Assembly: GCA_014885115.2 (NCBI GenBank)
Contig: WKLE02000466.1
Location: 1 to 64,000, forward strand
Direction: 5' to 3'
DNA length: 64,000 bases
Source: Asterionellopsis glacialis
Taxonomy: Eukaryota > Bacillariophyta > Plagiogrammaphyceae > Rhaphoneidales > Asterionellopsidaceae
A program made the translations under genes and the position numbers. Below the pieces are notes generated by a model, which saw nothing but the letters and a program-made list of their open reading frames with translations, had not been told where the DNA came from and did not search any database. Of this stretch, positions 21,746 through 32,705 are shown in pieces; position 1 is the first letter of the stretch; every line of letters starts with the position of its first letter.

Positions 21746-23052
21746 TCACTCATCATCGCTTTCCTCTTCTGATGTAGAATCATCACCATAAGAGGCACCA
21801 TATGGATTTGCCCCCGCAGATGGTGATGCATGCATCGGTTCTGCTCCACCAGCAGTCGGAGGTGCAATGAAGGCTCTCAACTCCGCTGGTATATGTTGCA
21901 TCATTGCATAATGATCTTCGGCCGATACACTTGGTGATGAAGCAGAAGGTTGTACCGGATGATGACCATATGCCATTGGTGGTGGCGGCATACCATACGC
22001 CATACCAGCTGATGCATGGTGGGTTTGTTGATGAAGCTGTTGTTGGGCATGGTACGATGCATAATCATCTGAGTTTGGCATGCTTTCAAACTCGTGATCG
22101 TCGTCGTCGTCGTCATCATCATCGTCATCGTCGTCATCGTCGTCATCATCGTCATCGTCGTCATCATCTCTGTCCATGATATGAACATCATGTTTGTCAT
22201 CGTCGTCATCTGAAGACGAATCATCTTGAAAAGATAAAAATTGGTGTTGTTGACGTGGTGGTGGTGAGGGTACTGGTGGTTCTTCCTCATCGTCGTCGTC
22301 CTCTTCTACTTTCTTTTTCTTCTTTTTTGTTGTTGTCGCTGCTTTACCTTTCTTTGTTGTTTTGGATTTTTTTGCCTTGGTAGTAGTTTTAGTTTTCCTT
22401 TTAGCCTTTTTACGTTTCGGGGCATCGCTATCCTCGTCATCGGTATTGTCGTCGTGATCCGCAGCGGGACGTTTCTTTTTTCTCTTGACAATTTTTTTCT
22501 TTTTGCCAGTTGAAGGTTTTATTTGATTTCCTTCTTCCATAGCATCGTCATCTTCTGTAGTTTCTGTTTGCTTTTTCTTACGCTTTGGAGCTGGACGCCT
22601 TCGACCGGCTGTTGGTTTCTGCCATACAGATGATGCTGTTAATTTTCCTTCCGGTGTTAAATTCGCACAAATTTCTTCCATCCAATATCGTCTCTTTTTT
22701 TTTATACAGATTTTTTAAAAGTTTGCACAAGAGGGTGGAGAATGGCAGCATATCGTGTTAGATACGAATCAAATCATAGTAGTATATTTAATAAATAGAA
22801 CAGAGGTATCCAAAATTGTACAAAATAAAGTCGCAATCGTAGCCTTTTAGGTCAACCAAATATATGACACATTTCCTATTCACAGTCGTATGATAACAAA
22901 ACTATTTCTTGTGATGATGATATGGGACGTACCTTGCACTTTTCAGCCTCCACTGCATTGCGGGCTTGAAGTACAGCATGGGTCAGATGCCGATGTGCCT
23001 CTTTCCAAGCTTCCAATTCTGTCATGGAAATAGAATGTTCTGCAATTGCCAT
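21746..23052 (-). CDS. Lys/Asp-rich nuclear protein (two-exon model)
   Basis: The main exon (21746-22681 and a few codons upstream) encodes a highly charged protein with Lys/Arg blocks (KKKKIVKRKKKRPAAD and others, likely nuclear localisation signals), an uninterrupted aspartate run of over 20 residues (about 22090-22170) and a Pro/Met/Tyr/His-rich C-terminus ending in TSEEESDDE. I propose an upstream exon at 22933-23052 (40 codons, MAIAEHSISMTELEAWKEAH...), ending in CAAG with a GTACGT donor. Joined to 22693 it stays in frame across KCK|RRYWMEEICANL. The acceptor (AG after a run of A) is unusual, so ATG 22681 as a separate start is the alternative. The family is not recognised. Confidence 0.55.
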
Positions 23053-23628
23053 TTTTCTATTTTTGCTATCAACAAATATGATCTTCTCAAACAATCTTGA
23101 TATTTCGCAGAATAGGTTTTTATAAAGTTTTTGATGTCACAATCACTGCATCAATAAAACTTATCTTGACTGTCCACGCTCGATAGCCGACGGACTGTGC
23201 GCTTCTTTGCCTCCTCCCTGTTTTGTTGTCTCTTCTTGGTTATTTTTTGTCGGTGCTGGGGAGATTGATCAAAAAGATAACAACAACGCCCACGCCACCC
23301 ACACCGTATTATTTTTTGTTCATTAGGGTTTTCTCAAAATAAAGCACTTCCATAGATAAACAGAATTTTACAGTAGTGGGACGACGATGGGAAAATCAGC
23401 TATTGGGATATGAGTTACTTCCATCCAAGACTGGGAGGGAAGCACCTCCCACATCCACAATTCTTGACGGAGACCTTCACACAGCCTTTCGTCCTTCTAA
23501 ATAGTTTTTTCTAAATCTCTCGTCGTGTTGATTCTTCGCATTCTCTCCCTCTCGCAAAAAACACATTGACATCTTTTAGTCCTTCTTCTTTTTTCAGGAA
23601 AACATTATTTTTTTAAAATAGAAACAAC
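23053..23628. promoter_or_regulatory. Divergent region upstream of TTC4
   Basis: 576 bp between the start of the minus-strand nuclear protein and TTC4. The 100 bases before TTC4 are rich in pyrimidines (TCTCTCCCTCTCGC, CTTCTTCTTTTTTCAG), which could be a 5'-UTR intron end. Nothing else was recognised. Confidence 0.4.
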
Positions 23629-25302
23629 ATGTCGTCCAAAGAAGCAGCAGAAAACATGACTGCTCAAGAAAAGCATGATGAATTATTGGAACGGATGAAA
23701 CGTGAAAAAGAAAAATGGGATGCGGAAAGTGATGATGATTCAGATGATGGGGGGACTGGAAAATTGTTATCACAGGCCATGGAATTGGCCATTGAACAGG
23801 GCAAAGGATGGGGTCCTGGTGAAAAGGAAGAATACATATCCAAAATATTAGATGATGACTTTATCCCACCCCTCTTTGCCGAAAATATGGAAGAATTGGA
23901 ACAAAGTGGATTGGCCGAAGCATTCTCCTCCCTCGTCTATGATGATGAAACACCAACACAACTTATGTTGTCCTTTAAAAAGAAGGGCAATGATGCATTC
24001 CTCAATGGGAAACGTAATGAAGCTAAGAATGTTCAATATTATCGTGATGCTATTAATCATTATTTTGAAGCCTTTGCGTGGGCACAAAAGGTAGAACCCT
24101 TGGAAAGTCAACAACAAGATGCTACTAATGCAGCATCCGACAATCAGGAAGACAACAAGAAAGAAAATGATGACCCTGTCTATACCGAAAAAGAATTAGA
24201 TGAATTCAAATCTACATTATGCTCCAATGCTGCCATGGCGCATATGATGCTTAAGAATTGGGGACATGTCAAGGAACAAGCATCCAAGGCATTGGTCTTT
24301 GATGACAAGAATGTCAAGGCGTGGTACCGTTTGGCCAAGTCTCATCAAGCATTGCTGAATTGGGAGGAAGCTGGTGATGCCATCGATTCAGGATTAGCCG
24401 TAGATGGAGAAAACAAAGATTTGAAAAAATTGCAAACACTCTTGGAAAAGAAGGTTCAAAAGGCAAGGAAGGCACGACAACTACGAGAACGTCAAAGAGC
24501 CAAACGAGTTGCCAGTGTCAAGGCGGTTTGGAAACATTGCAAGGAAAATGGAATTCAATTAGGACGTGTTCCTCTTGTCAAGACTGTGAGAGATGATGAA
24601 GAAGATGACGATGAGGATGGTACTGGTGATGAATCTCGATGGAATCATCACTTTCCTCATTCTGGCCGATTGCCTTCGTCCTCTTCCTCTGGAGGAGGAG
24701 GGGAATGGACATGGCCCTGTATGTTTTTGTACCCCTCACACAAGCACTCTGACTTTGTTGAATACATGGCAGAATCAGACATGTTGGCTATGAGGATGTC
24801 TGAAATGTTCCCCGAATTAGAAAATACAGGAGACGAAACACAGATGCCATGGGATTACAATAACGAATTCATATGCAGTAACTTGGCAGTCTACATGGAA
24901 GTGCATTGCACAGAGAATGCTGGTGACTTGATTCACCCTGAAAATGTAGAACGCTTGAAAGATCAAGGTGAGGCTATGCGATTTTATGAAGCATCACGTG
25001 CACTCAAGGGTGATGAAGGACCTGAAATGGCCAATTTGGCACGTGCTGTTGAACGGAAGAAATTACACAAACAGAGGAGGGCATGGATTAAGAAGCATAA
25101 AAGTTTGTGGTCTAAACCGGATCCATTCCCAGTAGTTCGTATCCATCCTGCAATGACACTTCGAGATGTGCTTGTAGACAAACGCATGGTTGTTCCAAAT
25201 TTCCTTGTCACCTTTGTCCTATTTCCGGAAAACCATCCAGCACATAAGGAATACCTTAAGGAACACCGTTGTGTGGGTATCATCCAACCTGACGCGGCAT
25301 AG
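23629..25302 (+). CDS. TTC4: TTC4/Cns1-like Hsp90 co-chaperone
   Basis: This 557-aa single-exon protein resembles TTC4 (yeast Cns1), a TPR co-chaperone of Hsp90/Hsp70. An acidic N-terminus leads to FIPPLFAENMEELE, which matches the conserved pre-TPR 'hPxFM' region of TTC4. The TPR region spans about residues 115-270: FKKKGNDAFLNGKRNEAKNV, then CSNAAMAHMMLKNWGHVKEQ and KAWYRLAKSHQALLNWEEAG. A long charged helix (EKKVQKARKARQLRERQRAK) connects to the C-terminal 'wheel' domain, with WPCMFLYPSHKHSDFVEYMA, then PWDYNNEFICSNLAVYMEV and RCVGIIQPDAA at the end. Two insertions are seen, one within the TPR region (about 160-190) and one acidic segment near 320. Confidence 0.88.
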   Translation: MSSKEAAENMTAQEKHDELLERMKREKEKWDAESDDDSDDGGTGKLLSQAMELAIEQGKGWGPGEKEEYISKILDDDFIPPLFAENMEELEQSGLAEAFSSLVYDDETPTQLMLSFKKKGNDAFLNGKRNEAKNVQYYRDAINHYFEAFAWAQKVEPLESQQQDATNAASDNQEDNKKENDDPVYTEKELDEFKSTLCSNAAMAHMMLKNWGHVKEQASKALVFDDKNVKAWYRLAKSHQALLNWEEAGDAIDSGLAVDGENKDLKKLQTLLEKKVQKARKARQLRERQRAKRVASVKAVWKHCKENGIQLGRVPLVKTVRDDEEDDDEDGTGDESRWNHHFPHSGRLPSSSSSGGGGEWTWPCMFLYPSHKHSDFVEYMAESDMLAMRMSEMFPELENTGDETQMPWDYNNEFICSNLAVYMEVHCTENAGDLIHPENVERLKDQGEAMRFYEASRALKGDEGPEMANLARAVERKKLHKQRRAWIKKHKSLWSKPDPFPVVRIHPAMTLRDVLVDKRMVVPNFLVTFVLFPENHPAHKEYLKEHRCVGIIQPDAA

Positions 25303-25398
25303 ATCTCGTAGACTTTAAAACCAGATTGTGCATGATATGAATATTGCCTAAACTTAAATCATTTATTTAAAAAGACAGCCAGTACAAACTTTTTTTTT

Positions 25399-27246
25399 TT
25401 AGAATTCCGCAGTGTACAAGAATCGTAGAATCCATGGCATTGATAGTTGAGTCATTGTAAGGAAGAATGGCCCAAGCAATGGGATGGTCATCATCAAATC
25501 AAAGTCCACCAAAAGATCGCTGCCCAATTGTGCAAATCCTTGTACAATGGCTGTCCTGATCACTCTCACACGAGAGTATTTGCCAAGAGCCCATGGAATG
25601 TCCTTTGTGTGTGTCACAGATCCAAGTTCTTCTCCAAGACGGTATCCATCTTCGGTAGATTGACATCCACCCTGTCCAAGGTTAGGCATCATGGGGTGAG
25701 CTGCATCTCCACAAAGTGCCACGGGGCCCTTGGCCCACGGACTCAAGAGACGTTGTGGGTCAACAGTTGCCAACAATGGTGCACCATCGTACAAATCACG
25801 ACGCTTGATTTCGTCTTCACTGGCAGCATTGATTAATTCAAGTGCAAATGGATCCCAAACATTGCCATCGTCGTCACCATCGCCGTCCATGGCAAATTCC
25901 TTACGAAGACGGGTAAGCTTTGGGTGAGGATCTTCTGGTGTAGGTTCGGGATCGACACCACCAGCAGGTTCACGAATAAGAGCAAACCATTGTTGACGTT
26001 CTCCACCTCCATCAGTTGAAACAAAGTATTTCTTTTCACCAAGCAAAATCTGGTACGATACGTCCTCAATATTGGAAGCACGGTGCGGTGCCAATGCGGC
26101 ATAGCATGTAAAACCGGAATACCGACGATCAGCTTGTGCAGCAATCTTGACAGTATCCCGAGCAAGCTTACGAGCTTCGGCATCATCAATGGCTCCTCCA
26201 GCAGCACCGGATGCGGCGAATCCACCAGCTCCATCTCCTAGACCATGAAGATTCTTACGTACTTGTGACCAAATTCCATCAGCTCCGACCAAGACATCTG
26301 CGTATGCCTTGGTACCATCTTCCAATGTCGCACAAATACCACGTCCATTGCCCAAATCTTCGTACGAACTGACACGTGATTTAATACGGACTGTACCCTC
26401 TGGGATACCATGTTTGACAAAAATTTGTTGAATAACAGGGCGGTCTACCACAACCGTCGCTGGGAGACCTGCCTCAAGTGCTGGTCCAATAGTATCGAAT
26501 CGTACCAACCAGTCACCGGCATCGTACAATCCTGCTAATTTATTTCCCTTGCGGTATCCAATTTTAAGTCCAGATACACGATCAGCTGTGACAGTACCTG
26601 CCGCAACGAGTTCTTCGAAACATTCCTTACTGATACTTTCAATGGCTCTCAATGCATTTGATTGGATTTGAATGGGACCACCATAGGGAGCATAGGACGA
26701 TGCCTGTTCAAAAATAGCAACCTTCATTCCCTTGGCATGACAAGCTGCAGCAGTAACTAATCCAGCAAGTCCACCTCCTGCAACAATTACAGTTAAGGGA
26801 TCATCCTTGGTAACCTCTCGACCGCCCTTGGGAATATCTCTTGGTTTACGCCACCAAGCACTATCATCTTCCTTACCCACAAGCATACCACGTAATTCAG
26901 CTGCATCCGAAGCGGCTTCCTCGGCACGACCACGAATCTTTTTGGTGCGTTCCTCGTTTTCAGCTACACGTTTGGGTGCATGAGGTTGATCAAGGATTGC
27001 CTTGACGTGATCGGGCATATCAATTTTGTTATTTGGGTTACCGGCACCCTCTGCAAGCCATTCAAATTGAGGTAAGTCCGACTTGAGCTTACGAAGAGCA
27101 GATGCTGGTCCAAAGGATTCAGCTTGTAAACCTGCCATAGATAGAGATGATGATTGACGGACTTTGCCCGGGTTTACAGGCATGAAAGCTGTGACAGTCG
27201 AAGCAACCATCAACAATGCGCCGACGGAATATTTTTCAAAACGCAT
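25399..27246 (-). CDS. ZEP1: Zeaxanthin epoxidase (ZEP1-type)
   Basis: This 615-aa FAD- and NADPH-dependent monooxygenase of the xanthophyll pathway has no intron. The ATG at 27246 opens a signal peptide and plastid motif ([15 protein letters not shown]); the frame reaches further upstream only by TTG. The FAD-binding site is at about 150-175 ([20 protein letters not shown]). [14 protein letters not shown] is at about 315. [20 protein letters not shown] at about 510 is the second flavin motif. There is no C-terminal FHA domain, unlike land-plant ZEP. The gene stands head to head with a VDE-like gene. That arrangement is known for ZEP1 and VDL2 in other diatoms, where ZEP1 was reported to act late in fucoxanthin synthesis (haptoxanthin epoxidation). 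Family certain; the ZEP1 subtype rests mainly on the neighbour. Confidence 0.9.
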   Translation of the reverse strand: MRFEKYSVGALLMVASTVTAFMPVNPGKVRQSSSLSMAGLQAESFGPASALRKLKSDLPQFEWLAEGAGNPNNKIDMPDHVKAILDQPHAPKRVAENEERTKKIRGRAEEAASDAAELRGMLVGKEDDSAWWRKPRDIPKGGREVTKDDPLTVIVAGGGLAGLVTAAACHAKGMKVAIFEQASSYAPYGGPIQIQSNALRAIESISKECFEELVAAGTVTADRVSGLKIGYRKGNKLAGLYDAGDWLVRFDTIGPALEAGLPATVVVDRPVIQQIFVKHGIPEGTVRIKSRVSSYEDLGNGRGICATLEDGTKAYADVLVGADGIWSQVRKNLHGLGDGAGGFAASGAAGGAIDDAEARKLARDTVKIAAQADRRYSGFTCYAALAPHRASNIEDVSYQILLGEKKYFVSTDGGGERQQWFALIREPAGGVDPEPTPEDPHPKLTRLRKEFAMDGDGDDDGNVWDPFALELINAASEDEIKRRDLYDGAPLLATVDPQRLLSPWAKGPVALCGDAAHPMMPNLGQGGCQSTEDGYRLGEELGSVTHTKDIPWALGKYSRVRVIRTAIVQGFAQLGSDLLVDFDLMMTIPLLGPFFLTMTQLSMPWILRFLYTAEF

Positions 27247-27865
27247 GATATTTTGTTTGATTTTAAAGAACGAAAGTAAGAAGAATAGATTGTTATGATG
27301 TACACAACGAAAAAATATGCAATCCTCGTTTCCTGGTAAAGGTGGTATAATCGACGATTTGGTGTCGTTGAAGAAAGGTCTCAATACGCCCAAAAAGACA
27401 AAGAGAAAGAAAGATGCGGTTACGGACACTTTATGAGAACGGGCTGACACAGAAAAATCATGCATCCAACTGGAAAGTTTGGTGTGATCGGCAGGAATCA
27501 GCACTTCAACTTGCTTCAACTTGAGATGTTTGATTCAATCGACTACGTAACAAATCCGAATCACTCCTAAGAAAGAAATGTAAGAAAATCTTCTCAGGAG
27601 AGAAGAAGTGCATTTGTCTGTCGAAGGATGAGATGTTGAGTCAACTGCCCCAGCCACGCCAGCAAGACACGCAAGCAAAATCTGTTTTCCTAGCCATGTG
27701 CATCGCGCACGAATATACGAGAGTCCAGTACATAATTTTCATACTACTCGCCGTAGAACCTCGTTATACCCAAAAACGGGGCATACTACCTTAATTTGCC
27801 AAAACAACCCGGAACTGTGCCACGTTGGCTTTTGTGGTAATGTAGATTTTCTTGTGAGCTTGCAG

Positions 27866-27951
27866 TTTGCGTCACTATGACGATTAAGTACTTATAAAGT
27901 TGAAGTTTGATTGTCTGACCCTTTATGCGAGAAAAGTAGCTTTTGCGTCAC
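27866..27951. promoter_or_regulatory. Duplicated TTTGCGTCAC element
   Basis: Two identical 10-mers in direct orientation at 27866-27875 and 27942-27951 within the divergent promoter. Their core resembles a bZIP half site. Confidence 0.5.
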
Positions 27952-28222
27952 ATCAGATCCAGCTGTCTTTGGGGTTTTACCCAATCAAAAAGCTTTCTTT
28001 GAAACAAATCCATCTGGATCGGAGGTTCAACTTTGCGCCCCAAAATTCGTGTGTCTGGTCGTACGGACTCCCTCCCTGGTTTGGGTCTTTCCAGGTGACT
28101 TGTTTGGACCCACGTAAAAACGTAGGCAGTTTGTGTGGATTTGCTCTCACTGGATGCGTTCAAATGCAAAAAAAAAAGATTACACCTTCAATAGCTGTGT
28201 CTGCTTTTATCATCTTTTTGTC

Positions 28223-28228
28223 CACGTG
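28223..28228. promoter_or_regulatory. G-box CACGTG
   Basis: A perfect palindromic G-box 227 bp upstream of the VDL2 start. G-boxes bind bHLH or bZIP factors, often in light-regulated genes; use here is unproven. Confidence 0.4.
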
Positions 28229-28454
28229 AGCTTATCGAGTGTCAATTTACCTTGATGAGAACTGCTGAATAGTTCGGCCACAACAAGATATCAACAACAC
28301 AAATCCTTTGAATTGTACTAGCACCTGCTGCTGGTAAAGACACAAAAGAATTCCAATCCACAAGTTGAATTTCAAGTTTCAAACTATCACTTTAAATTTG
28401 ATCAGTTCAGTCGGACCCTTTCTCATTTAATTTCAGGACTTTTTTTATCTCATC

Positions 28455-30075
28455 ATGGTCAAGTCTCTATCTAACAAACCAATTGTGGCAAGTGCATTGC
28501 TTTTAGCAATGGCTTCCACTGATGCCTTTGCACCATCGCAATCACAAGCTTTTGTGAAAGACACAACAACAAGGAGTGCACAGCACTTGCAAATGTTTAA
28601 TGATAACCAGAATGAGGGAGCAGCAGATGCGGTTCAGGGAGCGGCAAAGTTTTTAAGTACGGTTGCTGCAACAGTTGCCTTGTCAGCTTCACTCATGATG
28701 CCAAATAACATGGCATTTGCGGAAGATGAGCTTGCTGCCAAATATGGAGGTGGATTCGATTCGTCTTTGGTAGATCAGACTTGTCTGGTTGATAAATGTA
28801 GCCTTCAAGCCAAGGCTTGCTTAGCGGATGACCCCTCCTGCCGAAAAGGTTTAACCTGCACAGCCAAATGTCTGGGTGACAATTCTTGCATTACTGGATG
28901 TATGGCGCGATACGGAAACAAAAATTTGGATAACTTACTCAAGTGCTCCATTGAAGATAATGAATGTATTAAGGTAGCCATCCTTGATGGTGGAGCTGAT
29001 AAGTATGGAGAGGAACCCAGATCACCAGCTCCTACCATTAGGAATTTCGATCTAAAGTCAATGGAGGGACAATGGTACAAGGTTGTTGGATTTAATCCCA
29101 ATTACGATTGTTATGCTTGTCAACGCAATACCTTCTCCTCTCCCGAGGGTGGGAATATGTTCATCTCAAACAACAAATTAAATGTGGATGTTGAATTTTC
29201 AATGCCCCATCTGTTGCCTGATGGATCTCCTCCACCTCCCAAGAACATGAGAGAAAATGTTCAAGTAGAGGATGAAATGATGTTTGGATCTCAATCAATT
29301 GCCTTTAACGACTATGAAACACACGAAGTTATGGTGTTTGATAATGCCAAGTCATCATCTCCCATGACTAATCTTGTCCTTCAAAAGGGCACAGATAACG
29401 AAGCAAGCTATGCCAGAACAGCACACTCGGAAGGAGAAATGTTTGGACTAAGTAAGTTATTTTATGCTTTCTTGGAATTCTTCTTGGTGCAACATTGAAG
29501 GTACCATTCACTTAACATTTTGATTTTTGTACTCGTCTTTTTATTATTTCTCTATAGAATTCTGGGAAAACTGGTACATTATTGGTGAAAATGACGCCAA
29601 TGAACCCGAGTTCAAGTTTGTCTATTACAATGGCAAAACTCGTCAAAATACATACGAGGGAGCCTTCATTTATTCTAGATCAAGACAGCTCCCTCCTGAA
29701 TCCATGGCCAAGGTATACCAAATTGCCAAGGATGCTGGTATGAATCCTGATCAATTCTGCAAGATTCAAAATGGATGTTTCACAGAACCATCATCATCCG
29801 AAGGCAGCGGTGCCTTGGGTAGTCCATCCAACCCATTCCGTTCCATCCTTGCCAGTACAAAGGTATCACAACTTTTAGGTGTTGAACCTGTCGCTGCCGA
29901 GGGTGTTAGCAAACGTAAGCCAATTGCAGCAGAGTTAATCCCTGCTGAAACAAACACTAGACCTTGGTGGTATGAAGTTGGTGATTATCTTGAAAATCCT
30001 CATCGTCACTTTAAGGCCATGGATAGTCTACGAACACCAATGGAATGGCCAGAAGATGTTGTGAAGAAGCAGTAA
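28455..30075 (+). CDS. VDL2: Violaxanthin de-epoxidase-like protein (VDL2-type)
   Basis: Two exons, join(28455..29451,29558..30075), give 504 aa. The donor is GTAAGT and the acceptor TCTCTATAG; the splice joins EMFGL to KFWENWYIIGEND. The N-terminus is tripartite: signal peptide ending STDAF|AP, transit segment, then a second hydrophobic segment ending MAFAED (about 93), which predicts thylakoid-lumen delivery. A Cys-rich domain (about 105-175) contains CLVDKCSLQAKACLAD. The lipocalin fold follows (MEGQWYKVVGFNPNYDCYAC, then FVYYNGKTR). The C-terminus lacks the Glu-rich tail of true VDE and ends in RPWWYEVGDYLENPHRHFK, as in VDL proteins. VDL2 was reported to act on diadinoxanthin in fucoxanthin synthesis. 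The subtype is inferred from the tail and from the ZEP neighbour; VDL1 is the alternative. Confidence 0.88.
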
Positions 30076-30444
30076 GCACCACGGTTCGTTTAGAAAAAAG
30101 AATTATTTACATATATGCTATTACTACAAATTAAAATCTAAACTAAGACCTGTATCAAATACTTAACTTGTGTATCTGAAATTATCAATGATAGTATGAT
30201 TCATTTGTAAAAAAAGAAAAGTGTTCATACAAAAGTTTCGCTGTACTTGTTCAACTCCATTATTGTAAACGAATCAAGTTGTCAAACATCAAGTAGGTTA
30301 CCAATGAATATTTGTCAATAGACAGGTAACATTTCTAAAATATACATCGTTACGAAGCAATGTATTTTTGTGTTATTGTTGTAGATTCAAAGGTTGGTCA
30401 AGTACGTTGTAAGATTCAAAAGTTTACTATGTATATTATGCATT
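30076..30444. other. Convergent 3' spacer
   Basis: AT-rich 369 bp between the 3' ends of VDL2 and the GT61 gene. I see nothing else in it. Confidence 0.5.
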
Positions 30445-31722
30445 TTAATAAATTGATTCAGGTTTCGTGTAATTCCACATGACATCAAGTGCTGTGGTTA
30501 GTTCATTCAAATGAACGTAAGTTGTTCTGGAGTCAGATTCCTTCGTGTACACGATATGGTGATAATCTAGAGGCATTCCGCGAAACACATTGTAATAATT
30601 ATGTTCAAAATTACCTCGATGATGAACAATTGAATCTGGTCCACTGATAAATTCCAAAACTTGTGTCCTCCATTCACAAGACATGGGTCTAGGATCTGCC
30701 CAAAGCATGTTGACCATGCCACTTCCATGAGGACCAATTATGGTTTTTGCAGATCTAAATAATTCGAACTTGCGTTCAATTGACATGGCATTGCCATTGT
30801 TTTCATGGCCATTATATACCACCAGATGTTCTTTTACATGGTTTCGGTGCATGGCGGATCGGATGGTCTTGATTACTTCATTTTCATGATTTGGTTCTAG
30901 GGTTCGCCCATTCGTTTGAGCATCCTCGTCACCATTTCGGGAATAGTAGACAATCATTCGACGTTCAGGCAATTGAGGGTGCTTTTCAATTATCCAGTTC
31001 CGCAAATAGTCCATCAGTCTGTGTCCCATAACGATTGGATGGACATCAGGAGTAACAACCGTCAGTGTACCTTGAATTTGAACTACCTCACGCAATGCAA
31101 CCCACTCAATTCGTGACCTATAAAAGTCAGGGTCCAAGAATTGAAGAATTTCATGAGCTATAGGTACATCTGGAAGTATGAATTTTGTATTTGGTGGAAC
31201 TGTTGCTCTCAGCCAAGCAATCGTTGGCAAATTATCATGCATAAAGTGTCCAAAATCCATAAAGAACCATGAAAAGAACGCAACGTAATTTCCTTCTAAT
31301 TGTCTTCGTACAAATAGGTCAGAATTTTGTAGATCACCTGGGTCTTTCCAGCCAGGACCCTGGACTACATCGCCAGAGTCATTCCATGCACTTGCAAGAG
31401 GAGAAGAATTGACATTCCATACACAATAGTTCCCATCGGTCATATCGCTTAGTTGAGGGAGATCGCGATCGACCATGGGGACAGACTTGATAAAATTTTC
31501 TATTTGTTGCTTGTGCATATCATGGTAGGATGGTCTACTATCATGGAGCGTAGGATATAATCTAGCGTTCATACACACACCATCATCGGTGTAGAATACC
31601 TCCTTCCCCTCGTTTATCAATTGTCTCGAGTCATTTCCCTTGAGGCGCCAAGTTAGAACAACTAGAACGCATAGGGTTTTCAGAATGAACTCCGTGCTTG
31701 TTTTCAATCGAAATGATTTCAT
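30445..31722 (-). CDS. GT61-family glycosyltransferase
   Basis: This 425-aa type II membrane protein is a probable Golgi glycosyltransferase of family GT61 (DUF563). ATG 31722 starts MKSFRLKTSTEF followed by the anchor ILKTLCVLVVLTW; the codon upstream in frame is TTG. The luminal part has WFFMDFGHFMHDNLPTIAWL, the conserved H-[FW]-x-x-D/N region of GT61. It continues with RRMIVYYSRNGDEDAQTNGR (matching the hRxxxxRRIxN region), and FRSAKTIIGPHGSGMVNMLW is the hallmark donor-site block (xGxHGAGLxNxxF). GT61 enzymes transfer xylose, arabinose or GlcNAc; the donor cannot be decided here. Several Asn-x-Ser/Thr sites fit a luminal location. Confidence 0.85.
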   Translation of the reverse strand: MKSFRLKTSTEFILKTLCVLVVLTWRLKGNDSRQLINEGKEVFYTDDGVCMNARLYPTLHDSRPSYHDMHKQQIENFIKSVPMVDRDLPQLSDMTDGNYCVWNVNSSPLASAWNDSGDVVQGPGWKDPGDLQNSDLFVRRQLEGNYVAFFSWFFMDFGHFMHDNLPTIAWLRATVPPNTKFILPDVPIAHEILQFLDPDFYRSRIEWVALREVVQIQGTLTVVTPDVHPIVMGHRLMDYLRNWIIEKHPQLPERRMIVYYSRNGDEDAQTNGRTLEPNHENEVIKTIRSAMHRNHVKEHLVVYNGHENNGNAMSIERKFELFRSAKTIIGPHGSGMVNMLWADPRPMSCEWRTQVLEFISGPDSIVHHRGNFEHNYYNVFRGMPLDYHHIVYTKESDSRTTYVHLNELTTALDVMWNYTKPESIY

Positions 31723-32705
31723 TTGCAACAAGCGATAGCTCTTTGTTTATCTGTTACCTTGCTTGTTTTTATTACAAGGCTTTCCGTTATACAGATGACT
31801 TCCGAGGGTAACACGGGCATCGATTGTTCTTTTGTAACTATAATACTGGTGTAATGGGTTATTCCGATTTGGGAGGAAAGAAGCCAGCTGAGGCAGATGA
31901 CTTTATGATGTCCCAAGTATTAAAAAGTAGTTGCATTTTTGAATATTTTACCAGTAGAGGCTTCTGATATAAATAAATCACCTGCTTGCAAGAAGCATGG
32001 GGACCTGTTTTAAAAAAAAAAGTTTTCAAATGCCTCAATGCAGTCTTGATTTGTGACCGGTTTGCTGTACACCACGGAACCTCCTGGTAGGAACAACACG
32101 TACGAGCTCTGGAAAGCGTAACTTGACACTTGCCTCCAGACCCAATTTTAGAACACAACTGTAGGCATCGTAAAAGGACGCAAAATTCGATCGAGAAAAA
32201 GGGGGTGTGTCAAGTTATGATTTTCAGAGCTCGTATACGTACCTTGTAACAGGTTCCTCGTAAAAGTGACAAACTAGCGTCAAAAAACAATGTCCGAAGA
32301 ACGGCATAAGTCCCAATTGTAGTGTTTCTAATTCCATAGTAGAGAAACAGATAATGTCCTATCATCATAATGTTGGATCAATCATTAGGGTTAGATGTTA
32401 GTCCATCCAGTCGTCTATTTTGACATACGGCGTACGTACGCCGTTGTGCAGAACAGAGATAGAGCTAGAGATAAAAAACGATTGAGATTTGGGTCATGGG
32501 ACTTTCTTTGGAGGGAAATCGCGAGAATCTCCCTTGTTTTCGCTTTTGCTGTGTTTCAACGTGGTGTATTTTGTGAGCAATGCATATATAAAATGCACAG
32601 CTGTCCATTCATGCCAACAAGCACTACTTTCATTTCACAAATCCACTCAACCATTCCCAAGAAGCAGGCAAGTAACTATTATTTGTCTGAGTGAATCTAT
32701 TTCCT
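31723..32705. promoter_or_regulatory. Divergent region with palindrome
   Basis: 983 bp between GT61 and the 803-aa protein gene. No gene is supported. It contains an 18-bp perfect palindrome. The last 60 bases before 32706 include CAGGCAAGTAACT, which would fit a 5'-UTR splice donor. Confidence 0.45.
32427..32444. repeat. Perfect 18-bp palindrome
   Basis: ACGGCGTACGTACGCCGT equals its own reverse complement and contains four CpG. It lies 262 bp upstream of the next start codon. Confidence 0.9.

Larger units (their letters stand above)
27247..28454. promoter_or_regulatory. Shared ZEP-VDL2 divergent promoter
   Basis: 1208 bp separates the two start codons and holds no other gene. Two direct copies of TTTGCGTCAC lie at 27866-27875 and 27942-27951, 76 bp apart; GCGTCA is a bZIP/CRE-like half site, a class that includes the aureochrome targets of stramenopiles. 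A perfect G-box, CACGTG, is at 28223-28228. That these sites co-regulate the two genes is inference. Confidence 0.6.

Noticed and set aside
22090..22170. Met/Thr-rich and Arg/His-rich frames on both strands
   Set aside because: They are shadows of the trinucleotide repeat coding for the Asp run.
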